Positions 36,752 to 45,723 of a stretch of DNA of 64,000 bases are shown in pieces (position 1 is the first letter of the stretch; the number at the start of each line of letters is the position of its first letter). Source of the stretch: Catellatospora sp. IY07-71. Lineage in GTDB: Bacteria > Actinomycetota > Actinomycetes > Mycobacteriales > Micromonosporaceae. The notes beneath the pieces are model-generated. The model was not told where the DNA came from and ran no database searches. It was given only the letters and a program-made list of their open reading frames with translations. Both the position numbers and the translations under genes were made by a program. The stretch is taken from assembly GCF_018326265.1 (NCBI RefSeq), contig NZ_AP023360.1, positions 3,463,501 through 3,527,500 of the forward strand. The letters run 5' to 3'.

Positions 36752-37993
36752 TCATCGGGTGGGCGACGGGGTCGGGACCAGCGATCGCCCGTACAGCGCC
36801 TGCATGATCGCCATGGCGATCGCGTTGGCGGGCTGCTGGCCGCCCGGGCCGGCGAACAGGGACGTCAGCACGATCACCGAGTTCCTCGTGGCCGGGTCGT
36901 GCGCCATGAAGGAGTTGAAACCGGGGATCTGGCCGTCGTGGCCGTACAGCGGCCCGAACTTCACGATCGCCAGCCCGTAGCCGACGTCGGCGTTGTCCGG
37001 GGTCGGGATCGGCTTGATGCTGTCCAGCCGCGTCTTCTGCATGGCCGGGTCGAGCAGGCCGCCGCCCACCAGCGCCGTGACGTACCGGGTCAGGTCCGGC
37101 GCCGTGGAGATGGCGCCACCGGCCGCCCACGCCCACGACGGGTTGCTGTCGGTGACGTCCCTGGGCTTCAGCTCGCCCTTGGCCGCGGCGGCCTGCTCGG
37201 CCGGGGGCAGCGCCGGGTTGGCCAGCGTGCTCACGTTCGTGCCGAACATGTAGCCCTGCGGGTGCGGCGCGGGGATGCCGGCGTCGGCCGCCTCGGGCAG
37301 CTGCGTCCGGCTCAGGCCGAGCGGGCCGAAGATGCGCTGCTGGAACGCCTGCTGCAGCGTGCCGCCGGTGAGCTGCTCGATGATGAGGCCGGCCAGGATG
37401 AGGTTGGTGTTGGAGTAGTGGAACGCGGTGCCCGGCGGGAAGTACGGCGGCTTGGCGAAGGCGATGGCGAGCAGCTCGGCGGGCTTCCAGACGTATCCGG
37501 GATCGTTGTCGAGCCGGGCGTTGAACTGCTCGTCCTCGGAGTAGTTGTAGAGCCCGCTGCGCATGTCCAGCAGCTGGGTGATCGTGATCTGGTCGCCGTT
37601 CGGCACCTCGGGCTGGTACTTCGACACTGGGTCGTCGAGGCCGATCTTGCCTTCCTGTGCCAGCTGCAGGAGCACCGTGCCGGTCATCGTCTTGGTGTTC
37701 GAGCCGATGCGGAAGTGGTCGCCGACGGCCACGGGCGCGCCGCCGCCGACCGTCTGGGTGCCGAAGGTCTTGGTCCAGTCGCCCTGCTGCGGCGAGGTGA
37801 TCATCACGACCGCGCCGGGGACGCTCATGTCCTTCATGATCTTCTGGATCTGCGCGTCGAGCGCCGTGGCGTAGGCGGGCGCCGTCGGCGCCGCCGTCCA
37901 CCGCTGCGGCTCGGAGATCGCCTGGCCGCAGGCTCCGGCGGAGGCCGTGAGCACGAGCGAGAGAACCACGCCGCCTAGCCGCAACCGCCGCAT
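36752..37993 (-). CDS. Secreted serine hydrolase, beta-lactamase/DD-carboxypeptidase family
   Basis: The protein has 413 residues from the ATG at 37993, which begins a clear signal sequence (MRRLRLGGVVLSLVLTASAG followed by ACGQ). The Cys could make it a lipoprotein, though the lipobox is weak. The active site is SNTK in FRIGSNTKTMTG (SxxK), the second motif is YSNTN and the third is GHDGQIPGF (HxG in place of KTG). This is the class C-like Beta-lactamase/PBP family, probably a D-Ala-D-Ala carboxypeptidase or esterase acting outside the membrane. The upstream in-frame extension to 38104 lacks signal-peptide features. Confidence 0.9.
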   Translation of the reverse strand: MRRLRLGGVVLSLVLTASAGACGQAISEPQRWTAAPTAPAYATALDAQIQKIMKDMSVPGAVVMITSPQQGDWTKTFGTQTVGGGAPVAVGDHFRIGSNTKTMTGTVLLQLAQEGKIGLDDPVSKYQPEVPNGDQITITQLLDMRSGLYNYSEDEQFNARLDNDPGYVWKPAELLAIAFAKPPYFPPGTAFHYSNTNLILAGLIIEQLTGGTLQQAFQQRIFGPLGLSRTQLPEAADAGIPAPHPQGYMFGTNVSTLANPALPPAEQAAAAKGELKPRDVTDSNPSWAWAAGGAISTAPDLTRYVTALVGGGLLDPAMQKTRLDSIKPIPTPDNADVGYGLAIVKFGPLYGHDGQIPGFNSFMAHDPATRNSVIVLTSLFAGPGGQQPANAIAMAIMQALYGRSLVPTPSPTR

Positions 37994-38164
37994 TCCAGGA
38001 CCCCCGTGCCGATCCGGCCGATCCAGTCCGAACGGCCCCGCTGCCCCTGTACGGAGTACATCAGATGGCAGATCGCCCGTCTGGGTTTCCTGGAATACCG
38101 TCAACGGGGCCGTCGGGCGCGGACGGCGGCTTCCGCGCCCCGCAGGGCACGGAAGCCGCGCGGG

Positions 38165-38692
38165 TCAGTAGCAGGCCGACGAGATCGCCTGGTAACCGAT
38201 GTAGAGCTGGCCGGTGCGGCCGCTGATGTCGATCGAGGTTCCGTCGTACGCACCGCTCTGCCACTTGAGCGTGTTGCCCCACCAGAGCTGGGCCCGGCCG
38301 GTGGAGGTGTAGACCAGCTTCGGGCTCGGGGCGTTGGCCTGGTACACGTTGACCGCCCAGCAGACCTGGGTCGAGCCGCCGGACGGGTGCTTGTACAGCA
38401 CCAGGTTGCCGTCGCTCTGCACGACCAGCCAGAGCTTGGTCACGCTGTACACCTCGCCCGTGGCCGAGTTCTTGAACACCACGTCGTTCCAGATGTACTG
38501 GTTCACGGTGAGCTGCGTCGGGCTGGAGCCGCTGCCCTGCCGGTAGACGGCCAGACCCTTGTTGGTGAGGTCGGAACCCGGGTACGCGGCCGCGGGCGAG
38601 GCGCTCACGGCGACCAGGGCCACGACGGCGGCGATCACCGCCAGCGTCCTGGCCCTCCAATTCCTGACCGGTCTGAACATACGAGTGTTCAC
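38165..38692 (-). CDS. Secreted bulb-type mannose-binding lectin domain protein
   Basis: The protein has 175 residues from the GTG at 38692 (AAGGGAC upstream). A long Sec signal peptide ends near VSASPAAAYPG. The mature part is a B-lectin domain: LWLVVQSDGNLVLYKHPSGG carries a QxDxNxVxY mannose site, and another face has AQLWWGNTLKWQSGAYDG. It is exported and likely binds mannose-type sugars; related actinobacterial proteins include bacteriocin-like lectins. It stands alone between the hydrolase and the HTH gene. Confidence 0.8.
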   Translation of the reverse strand: MNTRMFRPVRNWRARTLAVIAAVVALVAVSASPAAAYPGSDLTNKGLAVYRQGSGSSPTQLTVNQYIWNDVVFKNSATGEVYSVTKLWLVVQSDGNLVLYKHPSGGSTQVCWAVNVYQANAPSPKLVYTSTGRAQLWWGNTLKWQSGAYDGTSIDISGRTGQLYIGYQAISSACY

Positions 38693-38852
38693 TGTCCCTT
38701 CTGCTGTGGGATGACCTGGCGCGGTGCCGCCCACAGTCTGCGGCCGCCGGGACCCGGGCCGGACCGGCGTTGCAGCCGGGCGTTCTCATGCAACGCGGGC
38801 CGGCGTGAACACCTTGTGACATCGACGAGTGCCTGTTGACGGCCATTGATGA

Positions 38853-40433
38853 ATGCCGCATCCTCGCCTCGTGAGCACGGCGACCGCGACCCGCCACATC
38901 GGCTGGCTGCTGCGGGTGAACCGCAAACACGGCCCGGACGAGGCACTGCACTCGGGCCGCACCTTCGCACGCGCCTTCACGCCCCGGGCCGGCCAGCCGC
39001 TCGCGCCGTCACAGGTCACCCGCTGGGAGACCGGCGAGCTGCTGCCCACCCGCGACGCGATCCGCCGGTACGAGCAGCTGCTCGGCCTCGCCCCCGGCTC
39101 ACTGGTGGCGGTCGCCGACGCGATGATGCACTCCGCGGCGGACGGGGCGTCGTTGCGTACCAGCCACGACAGCGACCCCGATCGCGACCGCGCCCGGCTG
39201 TTCGAGCTGCTCGACCGCGTCACCATGGCGGACACGCTGACCGGGGCGGACTGGAGCGCGCTGACCGAGATCGTCGCCGCCCGCCCCGGACTCGAGCTCT
39301 ACCCCCCGAAACTGTGGGGAGACCTCGCCGACCGGCTCCTCGACGAGATGGTCGAGGCGGTCGGCCACGAGTGGCTGCAGCGCCAGACGGCGATGAGCCG
39401 CCTCATCAGGCATCCCGCCGCAGGCCCCGACGCCGTGGCCCGCTGCATCGCGCACGCGCGCGACCCCACGTCACTGCTGATCGTCGAGCCGCTGTCGCTG
39501 CTCGGCCACACCCAGGACCCGGCCGCCGGCCGGTACGTGCTGCAGCAGCTGCGCCACCCCGACGGCGAACGCGCGCTGGAAGGGGCGCTGCAGGCGGCCA
39601 TCCAGATGGTCCGGCACCTCAGCACGCGCCGGGAGGAGTCCGCGCGGCTGCTGACGTCCGTCACCGCGCTGATGAACGACCCCGCGACCAGCGGCGCCGT
39701 GCTCGCCCTCGCCGTCGAGGCGGGCCGCCGCCTCGCCCGGCAGCCCGCCCACGCCGGCGCCGTCTCCCGTCGGCTGCCCGCCGCCTCGCTCGCCCACCAC
39801 GTATGGATCAGCCGCCGCCTGACCGAGCTGACCACGGCCCAGACCACCAGCGCCCGGATCGCCACCGGAGTGCACGGCCGACTCACCCCGCAGCCCGGCG
39901 ACGTCGACGCGATGCTGGCGGCCCTGGTCGAGGAGGCGCTGTTCCTGACCGACCCGGACCGCAACTTCGCGGCGGCCATGCTCATCGGCGCGACGCCGTT
40001 CCGGATCCCGTTCACGCAGACGCTCCTGGAGGAGGTCAAGGTCGACCTCACGCGGCGGCACGGCACCTATCCGCTCACCAGCGCCCTGCGTACGCTCACC
40101 CTGCTCGGCGTCGACACCCACCGGCCGCTGATCCACGACCTGCTCACCAAACGCGGCGCCACCGAGACCGCGCGGGAGGCCGCGGCCTGGGCCACGCCGT
40201 TCTGCGCCGGGCGCTTCCCCGAGCGGATCTGGGAGCAGATCCTCGCGGTCCAGCTCGCGGCCTGGCAGCAGAACCCCAACACCACCAACGGATCCATCCT
40301 GCACGGGATCACCTTCGGCATCGGCACCGAACGCCACAGCCGCCTGCTCGCCGGCGTCTGCGCGCACCAGCGCACGCCGCACGTGGTGCGCGCCACGGCC
40401 GCGTCCTGGCTGCGCCGCATACCCTCGTCATAG
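38853..40433 (+). CDS. XRE-type HTH protein with long alpha-helical (HEAT-like) body
   Basis: The protein has up to 526 residues; a GTG six codons in is an alternative start. The N-terminal ~80 residues form an XRE-like HTH (LAPSQVTRWETGELLPTRDA). The remaining ~440 residues are helical, Ala/Leu/Arg-rich and reminiscent of HEAT/ARM repeats, with no catalytic motif. Such proteins are common in actinomycetes and are of unknown function, possibly regulators sensing a protein partner. The stop overlaps the convergent response-regulator stop by 6 bp. Confidence 0.7.
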   Translation: MPHPRLVSTATATRHIGWLLRVNRKHGPDEALHSGRTFARAFTPRAGQPLAPSQVTRWETGELLPTRDAIRRYEQLLGLAPGSLVAVADAMMHSAADGASLRTSHDSDPDRDRARLFELLDRVTMADTLTGADWSALTEIVAARPGLELYPPKLWGDLADRLLDEMVEAVGHEWLQRQTAMSRLIRHPAAGPDAVARCIAHARDPTSLLIVEPLSLLGHTQDPAAGRYVLQQLRHPDGERALEGALQAAIQMVRHLSTRREESARLLTSVTALMNDPATSGAVLALAVEAGRRLARQPAHAGAVSRRLPAASLAHHVWISRRLTELTTAQTTSARIATGVHGRLTPQPGDVDAMLAALVEEALFLTDPDRNFAAAMLIGATPFRIPFTQTLLEEVKVDLTRRHGTYPLTSALRTLTLLGVDTHRPLIHDLLTKRGATETAREAAAWATPFCAGRFPERIWEQILAVQLAAWQQNPNTTNGSILHGITFGIGTERHSRLLAGVCAHQRTPHVVRATAASWLRRIPSS

Positions 40434-41138
40434 GGGGTGCTGGGTGCCGGCTCCGGTCCGCCACCAGTGCGCCGTGTCCGTCGTCTCGCTGGACCAGAAC
40501 TCCAGCAGATCCCCCGGGGCCAGCCCCAGCGTGTGCTCTATCTCGCCGGGTGTCAGGTTGCGCAGCGACTCCGACAGCGACCGGGTCAAATCCAGCCAGT
40601 AGCCGCGCAGCGTGGACTCGCTGACATACAGCCGCTTGGCCAGCTGGGCGTAGCTCAGCCCGCGGGCGCGGCCGTGCAGCAGCTGGCGCTGACGCTCGCT
40701 GAGCAGGGTGATGCAGTCACGCCGGACCAGCACCTCCAGGATCCCCACGACCGGCTGCGGGACGACGGTGCCGCCGCCGGCGACCTCAAGGAACAGCTGC
40801 TCGGCGCGGGCGGTGGGCAGCGCCTTCGCGGCGACCCCGGCCGCACCGGCCGCGATGCACGCGGCCAGCACGAAACGCCGCTCCTCCTGGGTGTAGACGC
40901 AGACCCGGTAGCCGCAGGCGGTCAGCGCGCGGATCGCCGCGATCCCCTGGCGTACGCCCGGCGGCTGGTCCACGTTGGTCAGATGCAGGTCCAGCACGAC
41001 GAGGTCGGCCCGCGGCCGGGCGCGCACCGCCTCCTCGACCGTCGCGGCGGCGAAGACGACGTCGAGCCCGGGCATGAGCAGGCCGATCGAGTCGCGGATG
41101 AGCGACGCGTCGTCCACCACGGCGACGGCGGGCCTCAC
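40428..41138 (-). CDS. Response regulator with divergent HTH output domain
   Basis: The protein has 236 residues from a GTG at 41138. The receiver has VVDDASLIRDSI and the phospho-Asp in LVVLDLHLTN. The expected conserved Lys is in VAAKALPT. The output domain is LuxR-like but longer and more divergent (LSERQRQLLHGRARGLSYAQ, LAKRLYVSESTLRGYWLDLT), with a C-terminal acidic extension. It overlaps the kinase stop by four bases. It may control the divergent lytic operon starting at 42565. Confidence 0.85.
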   Translation of the reverse strand: MRPAVAVVDDASLIRDSIGLLMPGLDVVFAAATVEEAVRARPRADLVVLDLHLTNVDQPPGVRQGIAAIRALTACGYRVCVYTQEERRFVLAACIAAGAAGVAAKALPTARAEQLFLEVAGGGTVVPQPVVGILEVLVRRDCITLLSERQRQLLHGRARGLSYAQLAKRLYVSESTLRGYWLDLTRSLSESLRNLTPGEIEHTLGLAPGDLLEFWSSETTDTAHWWRTGAGTQHPL

Positions 41139-42352
41139 TCGGCCTCCACCAGGTCGTCGCGCGGCGAGCGGCCCGGCGCCGCGGCGGGACCGCCGGTGAC
41201 CGTCACGGTCGTGCCGTCGCCGAGGGCCGATTCGACCTCGACGCGCATGCCGTGCCGTGCCAGCTCGCCGATGACGACCTCGCGCAGCCCGACGCCGGTG
41301 GCGGCCGGATCGAACCCCACGCCGTCGTCGCGGACGGTCAGCGTCCAGCCGTCCGGGCCGTGGTCGAGGTGGACCACGACGGAGTACGCGCGGGCGTGGA
41401 CACGTACGTTGATCAGCAGGCTCTCCAGCGCGCGTTCGAGCGCGTCGGCGTGCCCGGCGGGCACCCGCACCTCGGCGCCCAGGTCGAGCAGCGCGTCCAG
41501 GGGCAGGTCGGGGAACCGGCCGCAGACCCGCTCGACGACCGGTGCCAGCGCGACGGTCGCGGCGTCGCCCGGCTCCGGCCCGTCCGGGGAGCGACCGCGC
41601 AGGTAGGAGCGCATCCGCTGCAGCTCGGCCTCGGCCAGGTCGATCAGCGCCGAGCGCGAGGTGTCCGTGCCGGACTCGGTGAGCAGCCGCATCACGGCCA
41701 CGCCGTTGTGCATCACGACCTGCGCGCGCCGCTCCTCCTCGCGGCGGGCCAGTTCCGCCGCGTGGGCCCGGGACGCGTCGGCGTCGGCGGCGATGCGGCG
41801 GGTGTAGCCGAAGAACATCCGGCAGACCAGCCCGTACACCACGTAGGTGAGGATGTTGCCGATCGCGGTCGGTGTCACCGGCCCGCTGAGGTCCCCGCCG
41901 AGGTAGACCACATAGGAGGCGATCAGGCCGCCCAGCCCGCCGGCCCACAGCACCGGGCTGCGGACGCCGCTGGCCGTGATGATGATCGACAGGGCGTACG
42001 CGGGCTGGTAGGCCATCCAGGTGCCGAAGAGCACCTCCGGCGCCAGCACCAGCGGGGCCAGGATCAGCAGCAGCCCGGCCAGGGCGAGGTCGGCCACGGA
42101 CGCCGCCGTACCCAGCGGGCGGCGGCGCACCAGCGCGACCACGCTGCCCGCCACCGAGGCGACGGCCGCCGCGAGCCAGCACACCAGGTACGCGGCCGGC
42201 CGCGGCGACGTCTGCACGCCGATGCCCACCGCGGGCACCATCTGCGCGAGCGTGCCCAGCCGGACCCCGGCCACGAAGTAGGAGAACGCCCGCTCCAGCC
42301 CGGCCTGGGTGGTGGGCAGCTCGGCCGGCCAGCGTCTGCGGCGACTGCTCAT
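41135..42352 (-). CDS. Membrane sensor histidine kinase
   Basis: The protein has 405 residues; the ATG at 42352 follows GGGAGGA, so the in-frame ATG at 42391 is less likely. About five to six hydrophobic segments occupy residues 20-185, the sensor. The dimerisation helix reads RREEERRAQVVMHNGVAVMR, where the likely acceptor His is followed by Asn instead of the usual Asp. The ATPase domain has LESLLINVRVHA (N box), TVRDDGVGFDPAATGVGLRE (G box) and GDGTTVTVTG. A degraded copy of its N-terminal part lies at 47455-47866. Confidence 0.87.
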   Translation of the reverse strand: MSSRRRRWPAELPTTQAGLERAFSYFVAGVRLGTLAQMVPAVGIGVQTSPRPAAYLVCWLAAAVASVAGSVVALVRRRPLGTAASVADLALAGLLLILAPLVLAPEVLFGTWMAYQPAYALSIIITASGVRSPVLWAGGLGGLIASYVVYLGGDLSGPVTPTAIGNILTYVVYGLVCRMFFGYTRRIAADADASRAHAAELARREEERRAQVVMHNGVAVMRLLTESGTDTSRSALIDLAEAELQRMRSYLRGRSPDGPEPGDAATVALAPVVERVCGRFPDLPLDALLDLGAEVRVPAGHADALERALESLLINVRVHARAYSVVVHLDHGPDGWTLTVRDDGVGFDPAATGVGLREVVIGELARHGMRVEVESALGDGTTVTVTGGPAAAPGRSPRDDLVEAE

Positions 42353-42564
42353 CGGTCCTCCCGGCGGGATCGAGGAACCATGGCGTGACATCGCCCCCGG
42401 CGGGCACCGGTCCGGCGATCGTGCCGATCAATGTACGTCAGCGGCGGGGGAGCCGACAGTGCCGGCACGGCGCGCCGAAGATCCGCGCATCCGTTGGGTT
42501 GTCCGCGCACGCGCCGTCGGCTGTGCTGAGTCGGCAGTGATCCATGCGAATCTAAGGAGGTTAG

Positions 42565-43098
42565 ATGGTTTATCCGATCGAAGGCCGTGCACGTATTGTC
42601 TCCCGCCGCACTCTGCTCGCCGGGGCATGCGCGGCGGTGCCGGGGCTCATCCTCGCCACCGGCACCAGCGCGCAGGCCGGCGAGTCCGCGGCCGGCCGGG
42701 CCGTGGGCGGCAGGTTCCTTTCCGGGCACTACCGGTGGCCCATCGCCGCACCGGACGCCCCGGCCGGGGCGGGCGTGTCCGGTGTGCTGTTCCTGCTGAC
42801 CGAGGGCGGGCAGCCGCTGGCCGGACGGCGTGTGCGCTTCAGCATCAGCGCGTTCCACACCGTCGACCGCAGCGTGTGGTTCGCCGCCGGGGCGCAGCGC
42901 AAGGCGGTCAGCCGCCTCGGCTACCTCGACCTGGACACCGACGGCTCGGGCATCGTGGCGCTGGATCCGTGGCTGCGCCGGGGCGCGGTGCCGACCGCGG
43001 CTACCGGGGCCCAGCCGGTCCTGCGGGCGCAGCTGGTCGGCGCCGAGACGATCCTCGCCTCGGCGCGCGTCAGCGTGATCAGAGGGGAGGCCCGATGA
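42565..43098 (+). CDS. Tat-exported hypothetical protein, first gene of the lytic operon
   Basis: The protein has 177 residues with an excellent TAAGGAGGT ribosome site. The signal is twin-arginine-like: VSRRTLLAGACAAVPGL, ending near TSAQAGE. The mature ~140 residues are beta-rich (SGVLFLLTEGGQPLAGRRVR) and may be an Ig-like or wall-binding fold. It is not recognised as a family. It overlaps the GH25 lysin start by four bases (ATGA), so the two are translated together and probably act together at the wall. Confidence 0.75.
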   Translation: MVYPIEGRARIVSRRTLLAGACAAVPGLILATGTSAQAGESAAGRAVGGRFLSGHYRWPIAAPDAPAGAGVSGVLFLLTEGGQPLAGRRVRFSISAFHTVDRSVWFAAGAQRKAVSRLGYLDLDTDGSGIVALDPWLRRGAVPTAATGAQPVLRAQLVGAETILASARVSVIRGEAR

Positions 43099-45707
43099 CC
43101 AGGACCGTCGCCGGTGCCGAGCAGTGGGCCCGGCAGAACGTCACCACCGCCGGGGGCGGCGGCTTCTACAACGGCTACAACTGGAACGGCATGTGCCAGG
43201 CGCTGATGTTCCGCGCCTGCGCCCTGAGCAGCTCGGCCAGCACCGCCTACCAGGCGTATCTGGCCTCCGGCGCCGACCACCCGGACTGGTCGGCGGCACC
43301 GCGCGGCGCGTTCCACTGGTGGGCGAACTACGGCGCGCCCGACCCCGGCCACGTCGCCCTCGACCTCGACGGCGGCGGCACCCGCTGCCTGATGGCGTCG
43401 TCGAAGCTGTCCGGCGGCGAGGACTTCGCCCCCGGCGGCTACTGCATCGGCACCCAGTCGGTGCCCAGGTACACCTCCCTGTCCGGGCTGCGCTACCTCG
43501 GCTGGACGCTGGACAACGTCGGCTCCCGCATGGCCGACGTGGGCACTCCCGGGCCGGGCAACAACCCGTCCCCGTCGGACTACGTGCTCACCGCCGACGA
43601 CCAGCGCGTGCTGCAGACCCTCGCCCAGCGCGGCGGCTACACCGGGCCCGTCGACGGCGTCATGGGCGTCAACAGCTGGAAGGGAGTGCAGACCGCGGTC
43701 CGCGGCTACGGCTACACCGGACCGATCGACGGCATCCCCGGCACCAACACCTATAAGGCGATCCAGTCGCTGGCCCAGGACGGCGGCTACACCGGCCCCG
43801 TCGACGGGATCCTCGGCCCCAACACCATCCGCGGCGTGGCCGCCTGGCTCCAGTCGCACCCGCCGACCACCACACCGGCACCCGGCCCCGCGCCGGCCCC
43901 GCCCGCCGGAAGCTATATCTACGGCATCGACGTCGGCACCAGCCAGGCCAACCTCGACTTCCTCGCCGCCCGCAGCGCCGGATTCCGGTTCTGCGTCGTC
44001 AAGTCCGGCGGCTCCAACGACGGCACCCACCTGCCCTACACGTCGCCCTACTACACCCGCCAGGTCGACGCCGCCCGCGCCGCCGGCTTCCTGGTCGGGC
44101 ACTACTGGATGACCGGCTGGGGCACCGCCTCCGGCGACGCGGCCTACTTCCTGTCCCACCTGCACGACTACCGGCCCGGCGACCCGCTGATGATCGACGT
44201 CGAGGGCGTCGACGGCAGTCCCGTCTGGACCGACGCACAGACCGCCGCGTTCATCAACGCCGTCAAGTCCGGCCTCGGCGCCACCCCGTTCCTGTACACC
44301 TACTCCGCGCTGCTCACCTCACGCACCTGGACGCAGACCCAGGCCACCGGCGCCAAACTGTGGATCGCCGACTACGGCATGCCCGCCGGCAGCCCCCGGA
44401 TCGGCAGCGCCTACCCCACCTGGGCCATCCACCAGTTCAGCAGCACCGGGTCCGTCAAGGGCATCGCCGTCGACATGAACGTCGCCAAGCCCGACGCCTT
44501 CGGCAGCGCCACCCTGCCGCCCGCCGGGCCCAACCCGGTGCCCGACCCGACACCCGACATCCCGCTCACCGACGGCGTCACCCTGCAGCGCGTCGCCCAG
44601 CTCGGCGGGTACGTCGGCCCCCTGGACGGGGTGCTCGGCCCCAACAGCTGGCGCGGCATCCAGACCTACCTCACCCAGCTGTCCCTCTACACCGGCCCCA
44701 TCGACGGCGTGCCCGGCCTCAACACCTACAAGGGCCTGCAACTGCTCGCCCAGCGTGGCGGCTACACCGGCCCTGTCGACGGCGTGCTCGGCCCCAACTC
44801 CTACACCGGGCTGCGCAACTACCTCGCCCAGGTCGGCGGCGCGGTCACCATCTCCACCACCGATGCCAAGACGCTGCAGCAGCTGGCCCAGCGCGGCGGC
44901 TACACCGGCCCCGTCGACGGGATCCTCGGCACCGCCAGCTGGCGCGGCGTCCAGACCGTGCTGTCGCAGGGCTACTACAACGGCCCAATCGACGGCGTGC
45001 CCGGACCGAACACCTACAGCGGCCTGCAGCGGCTGGCCGCCGACTACGGCTACACCGGGCCGATCGACGGCGTACCCGGGCCGAACACCTTCGCCGGCGT
45101 CCGCACCTACCTCAGCGTCACCGCGGGCGGCCCCGGGCCCATCTCGACCGCCGACGGCATCGTGCTGCAGAGGATCGGCAAGGCCGGCGGCTACACCGGC
45201 GCCCTCGACGGCGTGCCCGGCGTCAACACGTGGAAGGGCGTGCAGACGGTCCTGCGCGGCTACGGCTACACCGGCCCCCTGGACGGCGCACCGGCAGCCA
45301 ACACCTACAAAGCCCTGCAGACGCTGGCCGCCGCTGGCGGCTACACCGGCCCCATCGACGGCGTGATGGGCGTCAACAGCTGGAAGGGCGTGCAGACCGT
45401 GATGCGCCGCTTCGACTACACCGGACCCATCGACGGCATCCCCGGCACCGCCACCTATGCCGCCATGCAGCGCATGGCCAAGCTCGGCGGCTACACCGGG
45501 CCCGCCGACGGGGTCCTCGGCCCCTACAGCTGGCGAGGCCTGCAGGCGTGCCTGCGCGGCTCAGGCTACGCCGGCCTCATCGACGGCGCACCCGGCGCCG
45601 GGACCTATACCGCCCTGCAGCGGCTCGCCCAGATCGGCGGGTACACCGGGCCGATCGACGGCATCCCCGGCCCGAACACCTACCGGGCCCTGGCCAACCT
45701 CGTCTGA
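43095..45707 (+). CDS. Modular cell-wall lysin: CHAP-like domain, GH25 muramidase, 16 wall-binding repeats
   Basis: The protein has 870 residues. The N-terminal ~145 residues resemble a CHAP-like amidase/endopeptidase (Cys in NGMCQALMFRACALS, His in DPGHVALDLDGGG). Residues ~273-480 are a GH25 lysozyme domain with the first catalytic Asp in YIYGIDVGTSQAN and the Asp/Glu pair in LMIDVEGVDG. Sixteen repeats of ~35 residues, each with GGYTGPVDGxxGxNS/TW/Y, flank it: three before and thirteen after. They are PG_binding_1-like half units. No Sec or Tat signal is visible at its own N-terminus, which is odd for a wall enzyme, although both neighbouring proteins have Tat signals. It is preceded by GGGGAGG. 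Confidence 0.85.
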   Translation: MTRTVAGAEQWARQNVTTAGGGGFYNGYNWNGMCQALMFRACALSSSASTAYQAYLASGADHPDWSAAPRGAFHWWANYGAPDPGHVALDLDGGGTRCLMASSKLSGGEDFAPGGYCIGTQSVPRYTSLSGLRYLGWTLDNVGSRMADVGTPGPGNNPSPSDYVLTADDQRVLQTLAQRGGYTGPVDGVMGVNSWKGVQTAVRGYGYTGPIDGIPGTNTYKAIQSLAQDGGYTGPVDGILGPNTIRGVAAWLQSHPPTTTPAPGPAPAPPAGSYIYGIDVGTSQANLDFLAARSAGFRFCVVKSGGSNDGTHLPYTSPYYTRQVDAARAAGFLVGHYWMTGWGTASGDAAYFLSHLHDYRPGDPLMIDVEGVDGSPVWTDAQTAAFINAVKSGLGATPFLYTYSALLTSRTWTQTQATGAKLWIADYGMPAGSPRIGSAYPTWAIHQFSSTGSVKGIAVDMNVAKPDAFGSATLPPAGPNPVPDPTPDIPLTDGVTLQRVAQLGGYVGPLDGVLGPNSWRGIQTYLTQLSLYTGPIDGVPGLNTYKGLQLLAQRGGYTGPVDGVLGPNSYTGLRNYLAQVGGAVTISTTDAKTLQQLAQRGGYTGPVDGILGTASWRGVQTVLSQGYYNGPIDGVPGPNTYSGLQRLAADYGYTGPIDGVPGPNTFAGVRTYLSVTAGGPGPISTADGIVLQRIGKAGGYTGALDGVPGVNTWKGVQTVLRGYGYTGPLDGAPAANTYKALQTLAAAGGYTGPIDGVMGVNSWKGVQTVMRRFDYTGPIDGIPGTATYAAMQRMAKLGGYTGPADGVLGPYSWRGLQACLRGSGYAGLIDGAPGAGTYTALQRLAQIGGYTGPIDGIPGPNTYRALANLV

Positions 45708-45723
45708 CCCCTGAGGAGCACGC

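Noticed and set aside
38165-38692. Lectin gene as part of the serine hydrolase operon
   Set aside because: A 171-bp gap separates them and the lectin has its own ribosome site; co-transcription is possible but not supported.
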